A stretch of DNA of 47,516 nucleotides from Gloeobacterales cyanobacterium ES-bin-313 (GTDB lineage Bacteria; Cyanobacteriota; Cyanobacteriia; Gloeobacterales; Gloeobacteraceae): positions 1 to 47,516 of the forward strand of contig JACMLN010000030.1 of the NCBI GenBank assembly GCA_014379585.1. Reading direction: 5' to 3'. Position 1 is the stretch's first letter, and the number at the start of each line of letters is the position of its first letter. Below, one piece after another: positions 35,252 to 43,604 of the stretch. A program made the translations under genes and the position numbers. The notes under the pieces were generated by a model that worked only from the letters and a program-made list of their open reading frames with translations, searched no databases and was not told the origin of the DNA.

Positions 35252-36400
35252 CTAGGCGTGGGCATAGGAAATCATACCAATCGCATCTTCAGGTTTGTAC
35301 TGGGGAACTTGTACCCAGAAGCAAGAGCCGCGATGTTGTTTCGAATGCATTCCGATACTACCACCCATCCCATGGATAAATTCTTGACAGAGGACGAGGC
35401 CTAGTCCTGTGCCTTTGAATCGGTCATCGCTGGTTTGATCTTCGCCTGCAAGTTGGGCATAGCGACGAAAGAGTAAAGACTGTTTATCTTCAGCAATTCC
35501 TGGTCCCTCATCGATAATCCCAATCAAGATGTCGGAGGGGCTAAGGTGGGTTTGCACCAAAATTCGGCTGTCTTCGGGACTATATTTGCAGGCATTGGAG
35601 AGCAAGTTCAATAGCACTTGTTGCAGTTTCTCGCGGTCAGCGAGGACAAAAGCACTGGCATGATTGACACCGATATATTGGCGCTTGAGGCGGGCGAGGG
35701 GCGTGATCTGCTCGATCACTTTGTCGATAAACTCGCGAATATCGATGGGCTGAAGGTTGAACTCCATGCGCCCTTCTTCAAGTTTGCGCAGATCGAGAAG
35801 GGTTGAAATCAGCTCTGACAACTGAATCGCTTGTTGTTCAGCAGTATCGAGCAATTCTAAGTTTTCGGCTAAGTTGGCAGGATCGTTTATATCCATGCGC
35901 AACATTTCGAGCGAAATGCGCAGAACTGCCAAGGGTGTTTTGATTTCATGGCTTGCGAAGGCCAACATGTCCGACTTGAAGCGATTGAGTTTGGAGAGTA
36001 CCGTATTTTGGGCAACGAGTTTGCTGTGCATGGACTGCACCCGTAGCCCCGTTCGAACCCGCGCCCGCAACTCGTCAGTCCTGATCGGTTTTGAGAGAAT
36101 ATCGTCAGCCCCTGCGTCCAGGCCGAGTATACGATCTTCACTGCCTGTACGAGCAGTCACCAAGATAAAGTAAGTCCAAAGATTTTGGGCATCTGCTTTG
36201 AGTTTACGGCAGAACTCAACACCTTCGAGGTGGGGCATCGTCCAATCGGAGAGCACGACATCTGGATTCTCTTTGAGAGCAATTTCTAAAGCTTGAACCC
36301 CGTCGCATGCCTCAAAAATCGTGTAACCATCGCAACGCAGGCTATCTGCGATGAGCGCCCGCACAGCGCGATCATCATCTGCAATCAAGATCTTGGCCAT
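35252..36400 (-). CDS. Response regulator / histidine kinase hybrid
   Basis: A 382-aa soluble signalling protein: an N-terminal receiver domain (1-120; DDD at 8-10, phospho-acceptor D52 in LSDWTMP, SKP with the conserved lysine near 104), a short linker helix, a HisKA dimerisation domain with H151 in FASHEIKTPLAVL, and a HATPase_c domain with NLLSNACKYSPED (N box), DEGPGIAED (G1) and GTGLGLVLCQEF (G2). There is no membrane segment or sensor of its own, so it is probably fed by another kinase through D52 and passes the signal on, in the manner of cyanobacterial receiver-first hybrid kinases. It converges with lgt, one base apart. Confidence 0.94.
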   Translation of the reverse strand: MAKILIADDDRAVRALIADSLRCDGYTIFEACDGVQALEIALKENPDVVLSDWTMPHLEGVEFCRKLKADAQNLWTYFILVTARTGSEDRILGLDAGADDILSKPIRTDELRARVRTGLRVQSMHSKLVAQNTVLSKLNRFKSDMLAFASHEIKTPLAVLRISLEMLRMDINDPANLAENLELLDTAEQQAIQLSELISTLLDLRKLEEGRMEFNLQPIDIREFIDKVIEQITPLARLKRQYIGVNHASAFVLADREKLQQVLLNLLSNACKYSPEDSRILVQTHLSPSDILIGIIDEGPGIAEDKQSLLFRRYAQLAGEDQTSDDRFKGTGLGLVLCQEFIHGMGGSIGMHSKQHRGSCFWVQVPQYKPEDAIGMISYAHA

Positions 36401-36486
36401 TCATACCTTACACTGTGCATCCATACCAAAGTTACCCAAACCCTCAACAATTTCCCTCCGCAAAGATGGGGCTGTACACATTTTGA

Positions 36487-36519
36487 TAAAAAAAGACCCT
36501 GTCGATTCAAGACAGGGTC
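36487..36519 (-). terminator. Terminator after the 30-aa ORF
   Basis: GACCCTGTC (36495-36503) and GACAGGGTC (36511-36519) form a perfect 9-bp stem; on the minus strand it is followed by a run of seven T. It closes a minus-strand transcript that starts before the hybrid kinase gene, consistent with the 30-aa gene being expressed on its own. Confidence 0.8.
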
Positions 36520-36625
36520 GCTCTAGGAGAGGAAAATTTGGTCAAAATTTGAGGGCAATACTGATAGTTTTCATGTCGTTAAACTCCAGTCATAAAAAGC
36601 AGTACAGAGTTGAGATACCATCACC

Positions 36626-36718
36626 TTAGAATTTTTCTTGGCGGCGGCGCAGGCGAGCAGCAGGACGATCCAGAACCGTTAAGGCTAGTAGTGCAAGTCC
36701 AATCAAAATGAGTTCCAT
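36626..36718 (-). CDS. Small single-TM protein, 30 aa
   Basis: An ATG at 36718, preceded six bases by GGAG, opens a 30-codon frame. It begins MELILIGLALLALTVLDRPA and ends with a basic tail (RLRRRQEKF). The profile, one membrane helix plus a positive C-terminal end on the cytoplasmic side, matches the many tiny membrane proteins of cyanobacteria, though I cannot assign it to a known photosystem, cytochrome b6f or NDH subunit. A strong ribosome site before it and a terminator about 105 bases after its stop support it being a real gene. Confidence 0.6.
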   Translation of the reverse strand: MELILIGLALLALTVLDRPAARLRRRQEKF

Positions 36719-36888
36719 CTCTTTCTCCGTTTGCTTAGGTCTTTCTAGGCATTGTGCGCTGCATAATTAAGCCTGGCAGTGGGGCAAGCGGTAGGGATGG
36801 TTGCGCGAAAACGCAGTGTGGCACTGTGCGGTGCTTCCAAGCAGACTGCTACAGCGCATTCAATATCTGTGTTGATCGAGGCAAGTCG

Positions 36889-39024
36889 ATGCGCACAAAG
36901 CGAGGAATGGTTCTGGTTCTGGTTCTGCTGCTTGGGTTGATGCTGATGGTCATGGCTCTCACCCTTTTAGGGATCAGTACAATGCATTCGGGTGCAACAC
37001 TCAGCCGGAGGGACAATGCAACCGCTCAACAACAGGCTGACAGCACAAGTCTTCTTATCCAAAGTAAATTGCTGGAGGACTTTCAGCAATCTGGATTGAC
37101 TCGCAGCGAGTGGATGCGCCGTTTGCAACTTCCTCCGCAAGATCCGCTTTCGCGCTATCAGGCAAATGCCAATCGACCGGAACTCCAGCCTTTTTTACAA
37201 ATTTCATCAAAAAATCTCTGGAATACCCCTGGCTTAATCGCGATTGCCAGTGTTGCGCCTGTTGAAACAGCTGCCCGAATTTTTGCAGACAAAAATCTCG
37301 AAGTGCAAGCTACCGCCTATTTAAGAGGATCAAGTCAGACGGTTGTTCGGACATTACAAGGCTCAGATCAAGAAATTCTGAGCTTTGCGCTCGCTGCGGC
37401 TGCGCCCCACTGCCAGTTTTGCCATCTCCACGTTCAAGGAGATGTGGCGGTGCTGAGTAACGTCTGGCCACAACAACCTCTAGATTCCGCTCTCGATTCC
37501 GCGATCAAGGGCAATCTCTATAGCTACCAACCTTTGGGGGAAGCCGTTAAAAAGATTGATCGCAGCCCAGACAGCAAGATTTTTGCTCCTTACTACGGCC
37601 CCAAATTTGCCCTTTGGCGGGGAAGTGATGTCAATGGCGACGGATTGTTGAATGATTTTCCACCCATCGATCCGACTGCTTTTGGAACGAATACTGGAAG
37701 TGTCGAAGGCAATGTCCAAGTCGTTCCGTTGGGTGCACATTTTGAAGGAAGTGCTCTTGGCCGTCTCCAAGGCCCAGCCCAAGGCCATGTCGTGCTCGTT
37801 GGCGAGGCACCGAGTCCAACAAATCAGTACTGCCGAAAAGCCCAGCAACCCCTAAAAATCGATGGCGATCTGTTTATCCTTGGTGACTTGGTGATTGAAG
37901 GCTGTATTGCGGGACAGGGTCGTCTTTATAGTGCTCGCAATATTTATATTGCCGGAGATCTTGTCTACACCCACGATCTTCAGAATGCTCAAGACAGTTT
38001 GGGTCTTCTCGCCAACGGCAGCATTATCTTGGGCGATTACACCGAAAAAAATGCGGGTGCAATGCCGAAGCTTTATCGCGATCAACTCGGTGCCCACTAT
38101 CTGCGTGCCCGATTTGGATTGCCCCCCGGAAAACAAGTGGCTCTAGAGACAACTGCACCACTGTTTACGGAATTGATTCAAGATCTTCAAGGCAACTATC
38201 GCAGACTGAGTGGCAGTCTTGTGGACAAAAACAATCTGCAATTTCAAGAAGGTTACGATGCCCTGATCCGTCCTGCAGCCGAGTGGTTGAGCGATCAGCA
38301 GTATGTGAACTTACTTGGGGAAGCTGTGCCAGGTGGTAAGGACTCAGTGAGTACCTGGCGGATCGATCCCCAAACCTATATGCTTGCCGGTGATACCCTC
38401 TGGAATCTTGCCCACAGCCAAGATCCAAAGCAAAGACAAATCCTCCAGAACTTCTTTGTTCAAAATTTACAGTTTGGCTCTTACTCCACGGCTAATCAGG
38501 ACGCTGTTAGTCGTGCTCAAGGCATTTTGGATCAGTTGAAAATCGGTGTCAGCGGCTGGAGTGAAAAGGGTTTTACCTACTTAGACAACGATCTTCGTCT
38601 CACAATCTTTAATCGCATCCCGAAGGGAAAAGACTTTGACTACGATGTACCTAGACCTGTGCAAATTCAGCGCATCGACGGATTTTTGTACAGTGCCCAC
38701 CGGATTGGTGGCGTTGTGAATGGGACAAACTTGGCAATCAATGGAGCGGTGAGTGCACCCGATGTGGCGATCACTGCCCCCGGTATCGGCGAGTTGCAGG
38801 CTGCTTGGACAGAGAATCAGGCACTTAAAAAGCGCCTCATCGTCAAAGGACAGCAGATCAATCCTCTCCAAAACACAAGTTATAACTATGGAGCGATTCT
38901 CTACGATGAGCGACTGCGCAACCTTCCACTGCGCTACCTCTCTCGCCTCAATGCCGCTGAGCAGATGCAATTCAAACTCACCGCCTCCCCTGCAAAGGTT
39001 TGTCGCAATGCCCAGTGCAACTAA
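36889..39024 (+). CDS. Large PilX-like minor pilin / type IV pilus-associated protein
   Basis: A 711-aa protein, first of a four-gene pilin operon. The N-terminus MRTKRGMVLVLVLLLGLMLM has the basic leader and hydrophobic helix of PilX-type proteins. The ATG at 36889 has GAGG nearby; upstream codons lack this character. Distinct parts are a CxxC (CQFCHLHVQGD, about 188-198), an EF-hand/dockerin-like loop DVNGDGLLND (247-256), and a region of alternating GDL strands (LKIDGDLFILGDLVIEG, YIAGDLVY; about 320-370) that suggests a beta-helix. It is much larger than usual PilX (about 200 aa). It may sit at the pilus tip as an adhesin or initiator; this is inference. It overlaps the next gene by 17 bp. 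Confidence 0.75.
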   Translation: MRTKRGMVLVLVLLLGLMLMVMALTLLGISTMHSGATLSRRDNATAQQQADSTSLLIQSKLLEDFQQSGLTRSEWMRRLQLPPQDPLSRYQANANRPELQPFLQISSKNLWNTPGLIAIASVAPVETAARIFADKNLEVQATAYLRGSSQTVVRTLQGSDQEILSFALAAAAPHCQFCHLHVQGDVAVLSNVWPQQPLDSALDSAIKGNLYSYQPLGEAVKKIDRSPDSKIFAPYYGPKFALWRGSDVNGDGLLNDFPPIDPTAFGTNTGSVEGNVQVVPLGAHFEGSALGRLQGPAQGHVVLVGEAPSPTNQYCRKAQQPLKIDGDLFILGDLVIEGCIAGQGRLYSARNIYIAGDLVYTHDLQNAQDSLGLLANGSIILGDYTEKNAGAMPKLYRDQLGAHYLRARFGLPPGKQVALETTAPLFTELIQDLQGNYRRLSGSLVDKNNLQFQEGYDALIRPAAEWLSDQQYVNLLGEAVPGGKDSVSTWRIDPQTYMLAGDTLWNLAHSQDPKQRQILQNFFVQNLQFGSYSTANQDAVSRAQGILDQLKIGVSGWSEKGFTYLDNDLRLTIFNRIPKGKDFDYDVPRPVQIQRIDGFLYSAHRIGGVVNGTNLAINGAVSAPDVAITAPGIGELQAAWTENQALKKRLIVKGQQINPLQNTSYNYGAILYDERLRNLPLRYLSRLNAAEQMQFKLTASPAKVCRNAQCN

Positions 39025-39865
39025 GCGAACCCGCCATGGCATTACCCTCGTCGAAGTGTTAGTGGCGATGGTGATCTTGGCTCTATTTATGGTTACCCTG
39101 GCACCGATGCTTTCGGCCTCGGTGCTCCTGCGCCGCCAGCAAGAACTGATCGCCGAATCGACGGATCTAGCCCAGTTGGAAGTGGAAGAGGTGCGCCGCT
39201 CGTGGGCGATCCTTGATGCTCAGGGGGGCACTACGGCCAGCCAGAACCTCGGTGGCCTCACACCTTTGTACATGCGCGAACGGGCGATCCCCCTCCCCCA
39301 GCCCTGCAAGCTCAGTGCGACTGAAGATCCTAACTGTCAACAAGATCCACCAGTTCCACCACCGTTGCCGAGCCTACCCGCTTCCAGTACCTACCCTTAC
39401 GATTCCGCCGGATATGAGGTAACCAGTCCTGATCCTTCTGGCAGTGGCATCGATGATCTGTATCTCTACGATCCGAATCTGGAACCTCCGTCTTCTGAGA
39501 AAATTGCCCACTTCACGATGCGCGGTGTGCGAGGATCCCAGACCTACTACACGCAAGTGTTTTGGGGATACGCACCGGGATCGACAACGCCTGCCCAGGC
39601 AAGTACCAATCCCCGCTGGTACGAAAAAGAAGTGGTGCGGGTGGTGGTGCGCATCTATCTAGCTGGGCCGAAAGGGACACTCCCAGTTGATACGGAGGGC
39701 AACCCGACGCGCTTAACCCGTGCTTCGCGGGTCTTAATCAATGGCCAAATCCGAGATCTCTCCGACAACAGTGCGAAATCGAACGATCCAACTGCACCAA
39801 CCGTCTTTAGTCCTCTGGCTCCCTTAGTTGTCCTCACTGCGGATATTCCAAGGAGGTACCAGTGA
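39008..39865 (+). CDS. PilV-like minor pilin
   Basis: A 285-aa prepilin. The ATG at 39008 gives a short basic leader, then the class III signal motif HGITLVEVLVAMVILALF: cleavage by PilD after glycine, the conserved glutamate at +5, then a membrane helix. The body is proline-rich (PPVPPPLPSLPASSTYPY) and otherwise unassigned. By order and length it matches the PilV position in minor pilin operons. Its start lies inside the end of the preceding gene, and its stop overlaps the next start, so translation is probably coupled. Confidence 0.85.
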   Translation: MPSATKRTRHGITLVEVLVAMVILALFMVTLAPMLSASVLLRRQQELIAESTDLAQLEVEEVRRSWAILDAQGGTTASQNLGGLTPLYMRERAIPLPQPCKLSATEDPNCQQDPPVPPPLPSLPASSTYPYDSAGYEVTSPDPSGSGIDDLYLYDPNLEPPSSEKIAHFTMRGVRGSQTYYTQVFWGYAPGSTTPAQASTNPRWYEKEVVRVVVRIYLAGPKGTLPVDTEGNPTRLTRASRVLINGQIRDLSDNSAKSNDPTAPTVFSPLAPLVVLTADIPRRYQ

Positions 39866-40434
39866 GAAATCCAAAGGGATTTACCCTCCTTGAGTTGCTG
39901 GTGGTGGTTGTGATTGTCGGCATTATGAGTGGTACAGCGATTGTCTCTAGCCTCGGTCTGTTGCAGTCGCGGCGTTTCGACAGCGCTGTGGAATCCTTTG
40001 CCAGTGCCGCCCGTCAAGCAAGGCAGTTCGCCCAAAATCGCGGTGAAACCTACACCTTTGAATTTACCTTGCACGATCCAAATAGCAATAAAAGTGCTGA
40101 GGATCCGCCCGATCACTACCTTCTCTATCGAGGCAGTCTGCGACCCAAAAATCCGGATTGGCAACCCCTTCCGGAGCATATCTGGATTTACCGTACCAGC
40201 CTCAATGGCCCGCCTTTCCAGTGGACTTTTGATGAACGCGGTACGATTGCCCCGAACCAAATGGGCACAATTGTGCTTCAAGACAACACAAATTTGGATC
40301 CTGGCCTCGAAACAGCTGGATCCCTAGCCGAGTATCTGCGTGGAAAAAAGACCAACCCCAATGGCCGCAGTCGCGGAATCATCATGAATACATACTTGGG
40401 AAAAATGTCTGTCGTGACCATAGGAACACTGTGA
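39862..40434 (+). CDS. GspH/FimT-type pseudopilin
   Basis: A 190-aa prepilin. MRNPKGFTLLELLVVVVIVG is a textbook prepilin N-terminus: short leader, glycine before phenylalanine, glutamate at +5. Length and the short soluble domain (FASAARQARQFAQNRGETYT, ending near EYLRGKKTNPNGRS) match GspH/FimT proteins. The start is a GTG with a perfect AAGGAGG six bases upstream, overlapping the stop of the PilV-like gene by four bases. Confidence 0.9.
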   Translation: MRNPKGFTLLELLVVVVIVGIMSGTAIVSSLGLLQSRRFDSAVESFASAARQARQFAQNRGETYTFEFTLHDPNSNKSAEDPPDHYLLYRGSLRPKNPDWQPLPEHIWIYRTSLNGPPFQWTFDERGTIAPNQMGTIVLQDNTNLDPGLETAGSLAEYLRGKKTNPNGRSRGIIMNTYLGKMSVVTIGTL

Positions 40435-41402
40435 TGTTGCGCAAGCGAAATGGGGTCACCCTGATTGAACTATTAGTAACAATTACGATCAGCACGATCC
40501 TCATGGCTGCGCTCACCTACACGTTTGTCAACTTTGGTCGCAGTGCCTTGATCGAGGCTTCGGTGAGCGATGTCCAGGCTGATGTCCACAGTGCCCTTGC
40601 TTTTATGACCGATGAACTGCGTCGCGCCCGCTACATCTACAACACAGACGAAACCAGTAAGCGTACAGACCGTCTCTACCTCAATCCTCTCAATCCCGTC
40701 ACTGAAACGGATCCAGAACAATTAAGTCAAGTGATTTTTGATAAAAGTGAACTGATCCAGGCCAATTCCCCTGGTTTTCGGATCTTGCTAGCCTTTTGGG
40801 TGCCTAGCGTCTCTGGTACTTCCCGATTGCCCAAAGATCAGCGCCCTCCTGTAGAGAAAGGCACACCGCTCGCTTTTAGTGTGAGCAAAGGGGAGCTGGT
40901 TGCTTGGGGAACCCCTGCATCGATTCCGGCCTACAACTTGGTCGTCTACTATGTCACCGACCCACCCCCAAAATCGGCATGGATTGGGCCGCGTCTGCTA
41001 GAGCGATGGGAATCGGAGCCAACTCCAATTCGCTTTGAAGAATTTGTCGAAGCGGAGACTTCCGATCAATTTTTAGCACCGGATTCCGTGGACATCACAA
41101 ATGCCCCACCGATCGACAGTATTTACCTAAGAAAACTCCCGCCAAGCGATGCGAGTAGTTTCGCGCTTGCTGATTTTATGTCTAAGGATGAAGGGAGCGC
41201 TGTCAGCTATCTCAGTCCTCAGACCGTTGCCATCTCTTTGAAAGGTAGCCTTGAAGGCAGTCAAGCCGAGCGCTATCTTCAAGGCTCCTCGACAGCTGAA
41301 ACCTACCTCAAATCGAATGTTGGAGATGCTTTGAGCGCTTCAACCACTGTGGTTGCCCGCAATGTTTGTGTCACGAACACGATCTGTGTAAAAGATCCGT
41401 GA
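40434..41402 (+). CDS. PilW-like minor pilin
   Basis: A 322-aa prepilin from the ATG at 40434, overlapping the previous stop in TGATG; the GTG just before is an alternative. The N-terminus MLRKRNGVTLIELLVTITIS has the class III leader with glycine before valine, glutamate at +5 and a hydrophobic helix. ALAFMTDELRRARYIY fits the helix-to-head passage of PilW-type proteins. Its last ten residues include two cysteines (NVCVTNTICVKDP), which may form the C-terminal disulfide loop found in pilins. It completes the operon. Confidence 0.85.
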   Translation: MLRKRNGVTLIELLVTITISTILMAALTYTFVNFGRSALIEASVSDVQADVHSALAFMTDELRRARYIYNTDETSKRTDRLYLNPLNPVTETDPEQLSQVIFDKSELIQANSPGFRILLAFWVPSVSGTSRLPKDQRPPVEKGTPLAFSVSKGELVAWGTPASIPAYNLVVYYVTDPPPKSAWIGPRLLERWESEPTPIRFEEFVEAETSDQFLAPDSVDITNAPPIDSIYLRKLPPSDASSFALADFMSKDEGSAVSYLSPQTVAISLKGSLEGSQAERYLQGSSTAETYLKSNVGDALSASTTVVARNVCVTNTICVKDP

Positions 41403-41469
41403 TTGAGAGAAAGTTGCGCAAAAATATTGTAAAAGCCAAATTATTTTCTCTTAGGGAGCGTTGAAAGTC

Positions 41470-41619
41470 TTAGGGTGTCTTTTTGAGCTGGCTGAAAATT
41501 AGCACTGACATAATACTGACAGCAATAACGAGACCGGCGAAAAGGCTAATAAAAATTGGCCAAGAGATCATTTGCCCAGGTGCGTCATCATACATAAAGA
41601 GAATTCCAGCATCATGCAT
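41470..41619 (-). CDS. Small single-TM protein, 49 aa
   Basis: A minus-strand frame from ATG 41619 (or ATG 41595, 41 aa) to TAA at 41470. It starts MHDAGILFMYDDAPGQMISW, then one clear membrane helix (PIFISLFAGLVIAVSIMSVL) and a basic end LKKTP. I cannot place it in a known family. No strong ribosome site precedes either start, so it is less certain than the 30-aa gene. It lies in the otherwise empty space between the pilin operon and the aminopeptidase gene. Confidence 0.45.
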   Translation of the reverse strand: MHDAGILFMYDDAPGQMISWPIFISLFAGLVIAVSIMSVLIFSQLKKTP

Positions 41620-41783
41620 CTGGCAATCAGTATGGCATACCCCTTATAACGATATGGTGAGGAAAACGCATCATTACCTCGACACCTGGCAATGTTTCTT
41701 GTGTCGAAAACTTGCAGAATTCCCTATCCGTCGATAGGTAGGGTAGTTCATGATAAAGGGAGCAAAGTTTCCCAGGCACACCG

Positions 41784-43604
41784 ATGGTACTTCTGAGCAC
41801 TTCTGTCTCTCTCTCCCAAACCAGACTCTCCCACCTGCGCATGCACCTTGAAAGCGCAAACCTCGATGTCTATTGGGTGCCGTCAGCGGACGAACATCTC
41901 AACGAATATCTGCCCGCTGCAAAGTGCCGTCGAGAATGGCTGAGTGGATTTACTGGTTCGGTAGGGGATCTGCTGGTTGGCCGCGAACAGTGCTGGCTAT
42001 TCGTCGATTCTCGTTACTATGAGCAATCTGAGAAAGAAGTAAATACTCAATTCATCACTGTTTGCAAATTGGGACTGCCTGACGAGGCGAACTTGCAGGA
42101 GACTTTGGAATCTTTAGCAAAATCTGGAAAGTTGAGGATTGGCTTCGATCCTTGGATAACAGCATTAGCAGGCTTCCGTAGCCTCGAAAAGCGACTGGAG
42201 CGCTATGGAGTCGATTGGGTGGCAACTGCTGAAAATCTTGTCGATCAGGTCTGGAAACAGTCGGGAATTCCCGATTTTCCCCAATCGAAGGTCTTTACGA
42301 TCTCGGATCGGATTTCAGGCGAAAGTATGGCCTCAAAACTAACAAGAGTGCGAGAAGTTTTGAAGCGCCATGGAGCAAATCTACTTCCAATCACAAAGTT
42401 AGATCAAATCGCTTGGTTGTTTAACCTGCGTGGACAAGACATTCCCTACAACCCTGTATTTATTGGCTACGCTTTGATCGATCTCGAAAAAGCTTATCTA
42501 TTTACCGATTGCGCTCGAATCGATGCATCACTCCAAAGCTCTTTGGGTGAATTTGTTGAATTTCTTCCCTACGAAAGCTTTTCAGAGACTTTACAAAATC
42601 ATCTATCCGGAAACACCACAGCTTTGATCGACGCGAATCAAATTACAGTTGGAGCCTATGAGCTTTTGGATCAAGATCATGTCACCGTGATCGAGCTTCC
42701 AAGTCCTGTGGACGCAATGAAAGGGGAAAAAAATCCAACTGAGCTTGAGCAGATGCGCCTTGCGAACTTGAAAGCAAGTTTGGCCAAGACCCTGGCAATC
42801 AAGACGATCGACGAAATATTAACTATAGGAAAAAGGCTCAGTGAAAAAGATATTGCCCACTGTGTAGAGCAGGAATATGCCCAATCAGAAGGATTTGTCG
42901 GATTAAGCTTTAATACGATTGCTGCGCTTGGTGAAAATGCTTCCATTGTGCATTATGGTACACCCAGCGCTTCGCGCTTGGCCCAACCCAGTGAGCTGAT
43001 TCTGCTCGATTCAGGTGCGCAGTTTTGGGGAGGAACCACCGACGATACCCGCACAATCAGCACAGGTCAGCCCACTCCCCGCCAAATTTTTTGTTACACC
43101 CAGGTGCTCAGAGCGCATATCAACTGTGCCATGCAACGCTTCCCAAAAGGAACGCTCGGGAGTCAACTCGATGGCATCACCCGCTCCTGTCTTTGGCTGG
43201 CTGGATTGAACTATGGCCATGGCACGGGGCATGGGGTTGGCGCTTTCTTGAATGTCCACGAAGGCCCTCACGGTTTAAATGCCCGTGCCCTTCACCCACT
43301 TGAACCAGGGATGATTACGAGCATTGAACCAGGCTTTTATGAATCGGAGTGGGGCGGAATTCGCCTTGAAAATCTTTATATTGTCATCGAAGTCGAACCG
43401 AACTGGTACGGATTTGAACCGCTTACCTACATTCCTTTTGATCGACAACTGATCGACCTCGCCTATTTCGATATGCATCAACTGCATTGGCTCAAAAACT
43501 ACCACACTGCAGTGGTCGAAAAACTTTCCCCTCTGCTCGACGCTACCCAGATGGATTGGCTCCGCCAGTCAGTCCATATCGGGGAGGAGTTGCAAAACCC
43601 CTAA
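41784..43604 (+). CDS. Xaa-Pro aminopeptidase (M24B)
   Basis: A 606-aa aminopeptidase P that removes N-terminal residues before proline. It has the three-domain form of the large (APP1-like) type: two creatinase-type N-terminal domains (SANLDVYWVPSADEHLNEYL near the start) and a C-terminal pita-bread domain with two-metal ligands in LLDSGAQFWGGTTDDTRT (two aspartates), HGTGHGVG (histidine), SIEPGFY and IRLENL (glutamates). The frame from ATG 41784 agrees with the usual start. Its last 36 bases overlap the end of the convergent DUF6930-like gene. Confidence 0.95.
   Translation: MVLLSTSVSLSQTRLSHLRMHLESANLDVYWVPSADEHLNEYLPAAKCRREWLSGFTGSVGDLLVGREQCWLFVDSRYYEQSEKEVNTQFITVCKLGLPDEANLQETLESLAKSGKLRIGFDPWITALAGFRSLEKRLERYGVDWVATAENLVDQVWKQSGIPDFPQSKVFTISDRISGESMASKLTRVREVLKRHGANLLPITKLDQIAWLFNLRGQDIPYNPVFIGYALIDLEKAYLFTDCARIDASLQSSLGEFVEFLPYESFSETLQNHLSGNTTALIDANQITVGAYELLDQDHVTVIELPSPVDAMKGEKNPTELEQMRLANLKASLAKTLAIKTIDEILTIGKRLSEKDIAHCVEQEYAQSEGFVGLSFNTIAALGENASIVHYGTPSASRLAQPSELILLDSGAQFWGGTTDDTRTISTGQPTPRQIFCYTQVLRAHINCAMQRFPKGTLGSQLDGITRSCLWLAGLNYGHGTGHGVGAFLNVHEGPHGLNARALHPLEPGMITSIEPGFYESEWGGIRLENLYIVIEVEPNWYGFEPLTYIPFDRQLIDLAYFDMHQLHWLKNYHTAVVEKLSPLLDATQMDWLRQSVHIGEELQNP

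Noticed and set aside
41660-41760. Short hairpins before the aminopeptidase gene (CGACAC/GTGTCG and CCTATC/GATAGG)
   Set aside because: Stems of six pairs occur often by chance; no attenuator, riboswitch or terminator pattern is visible around them.
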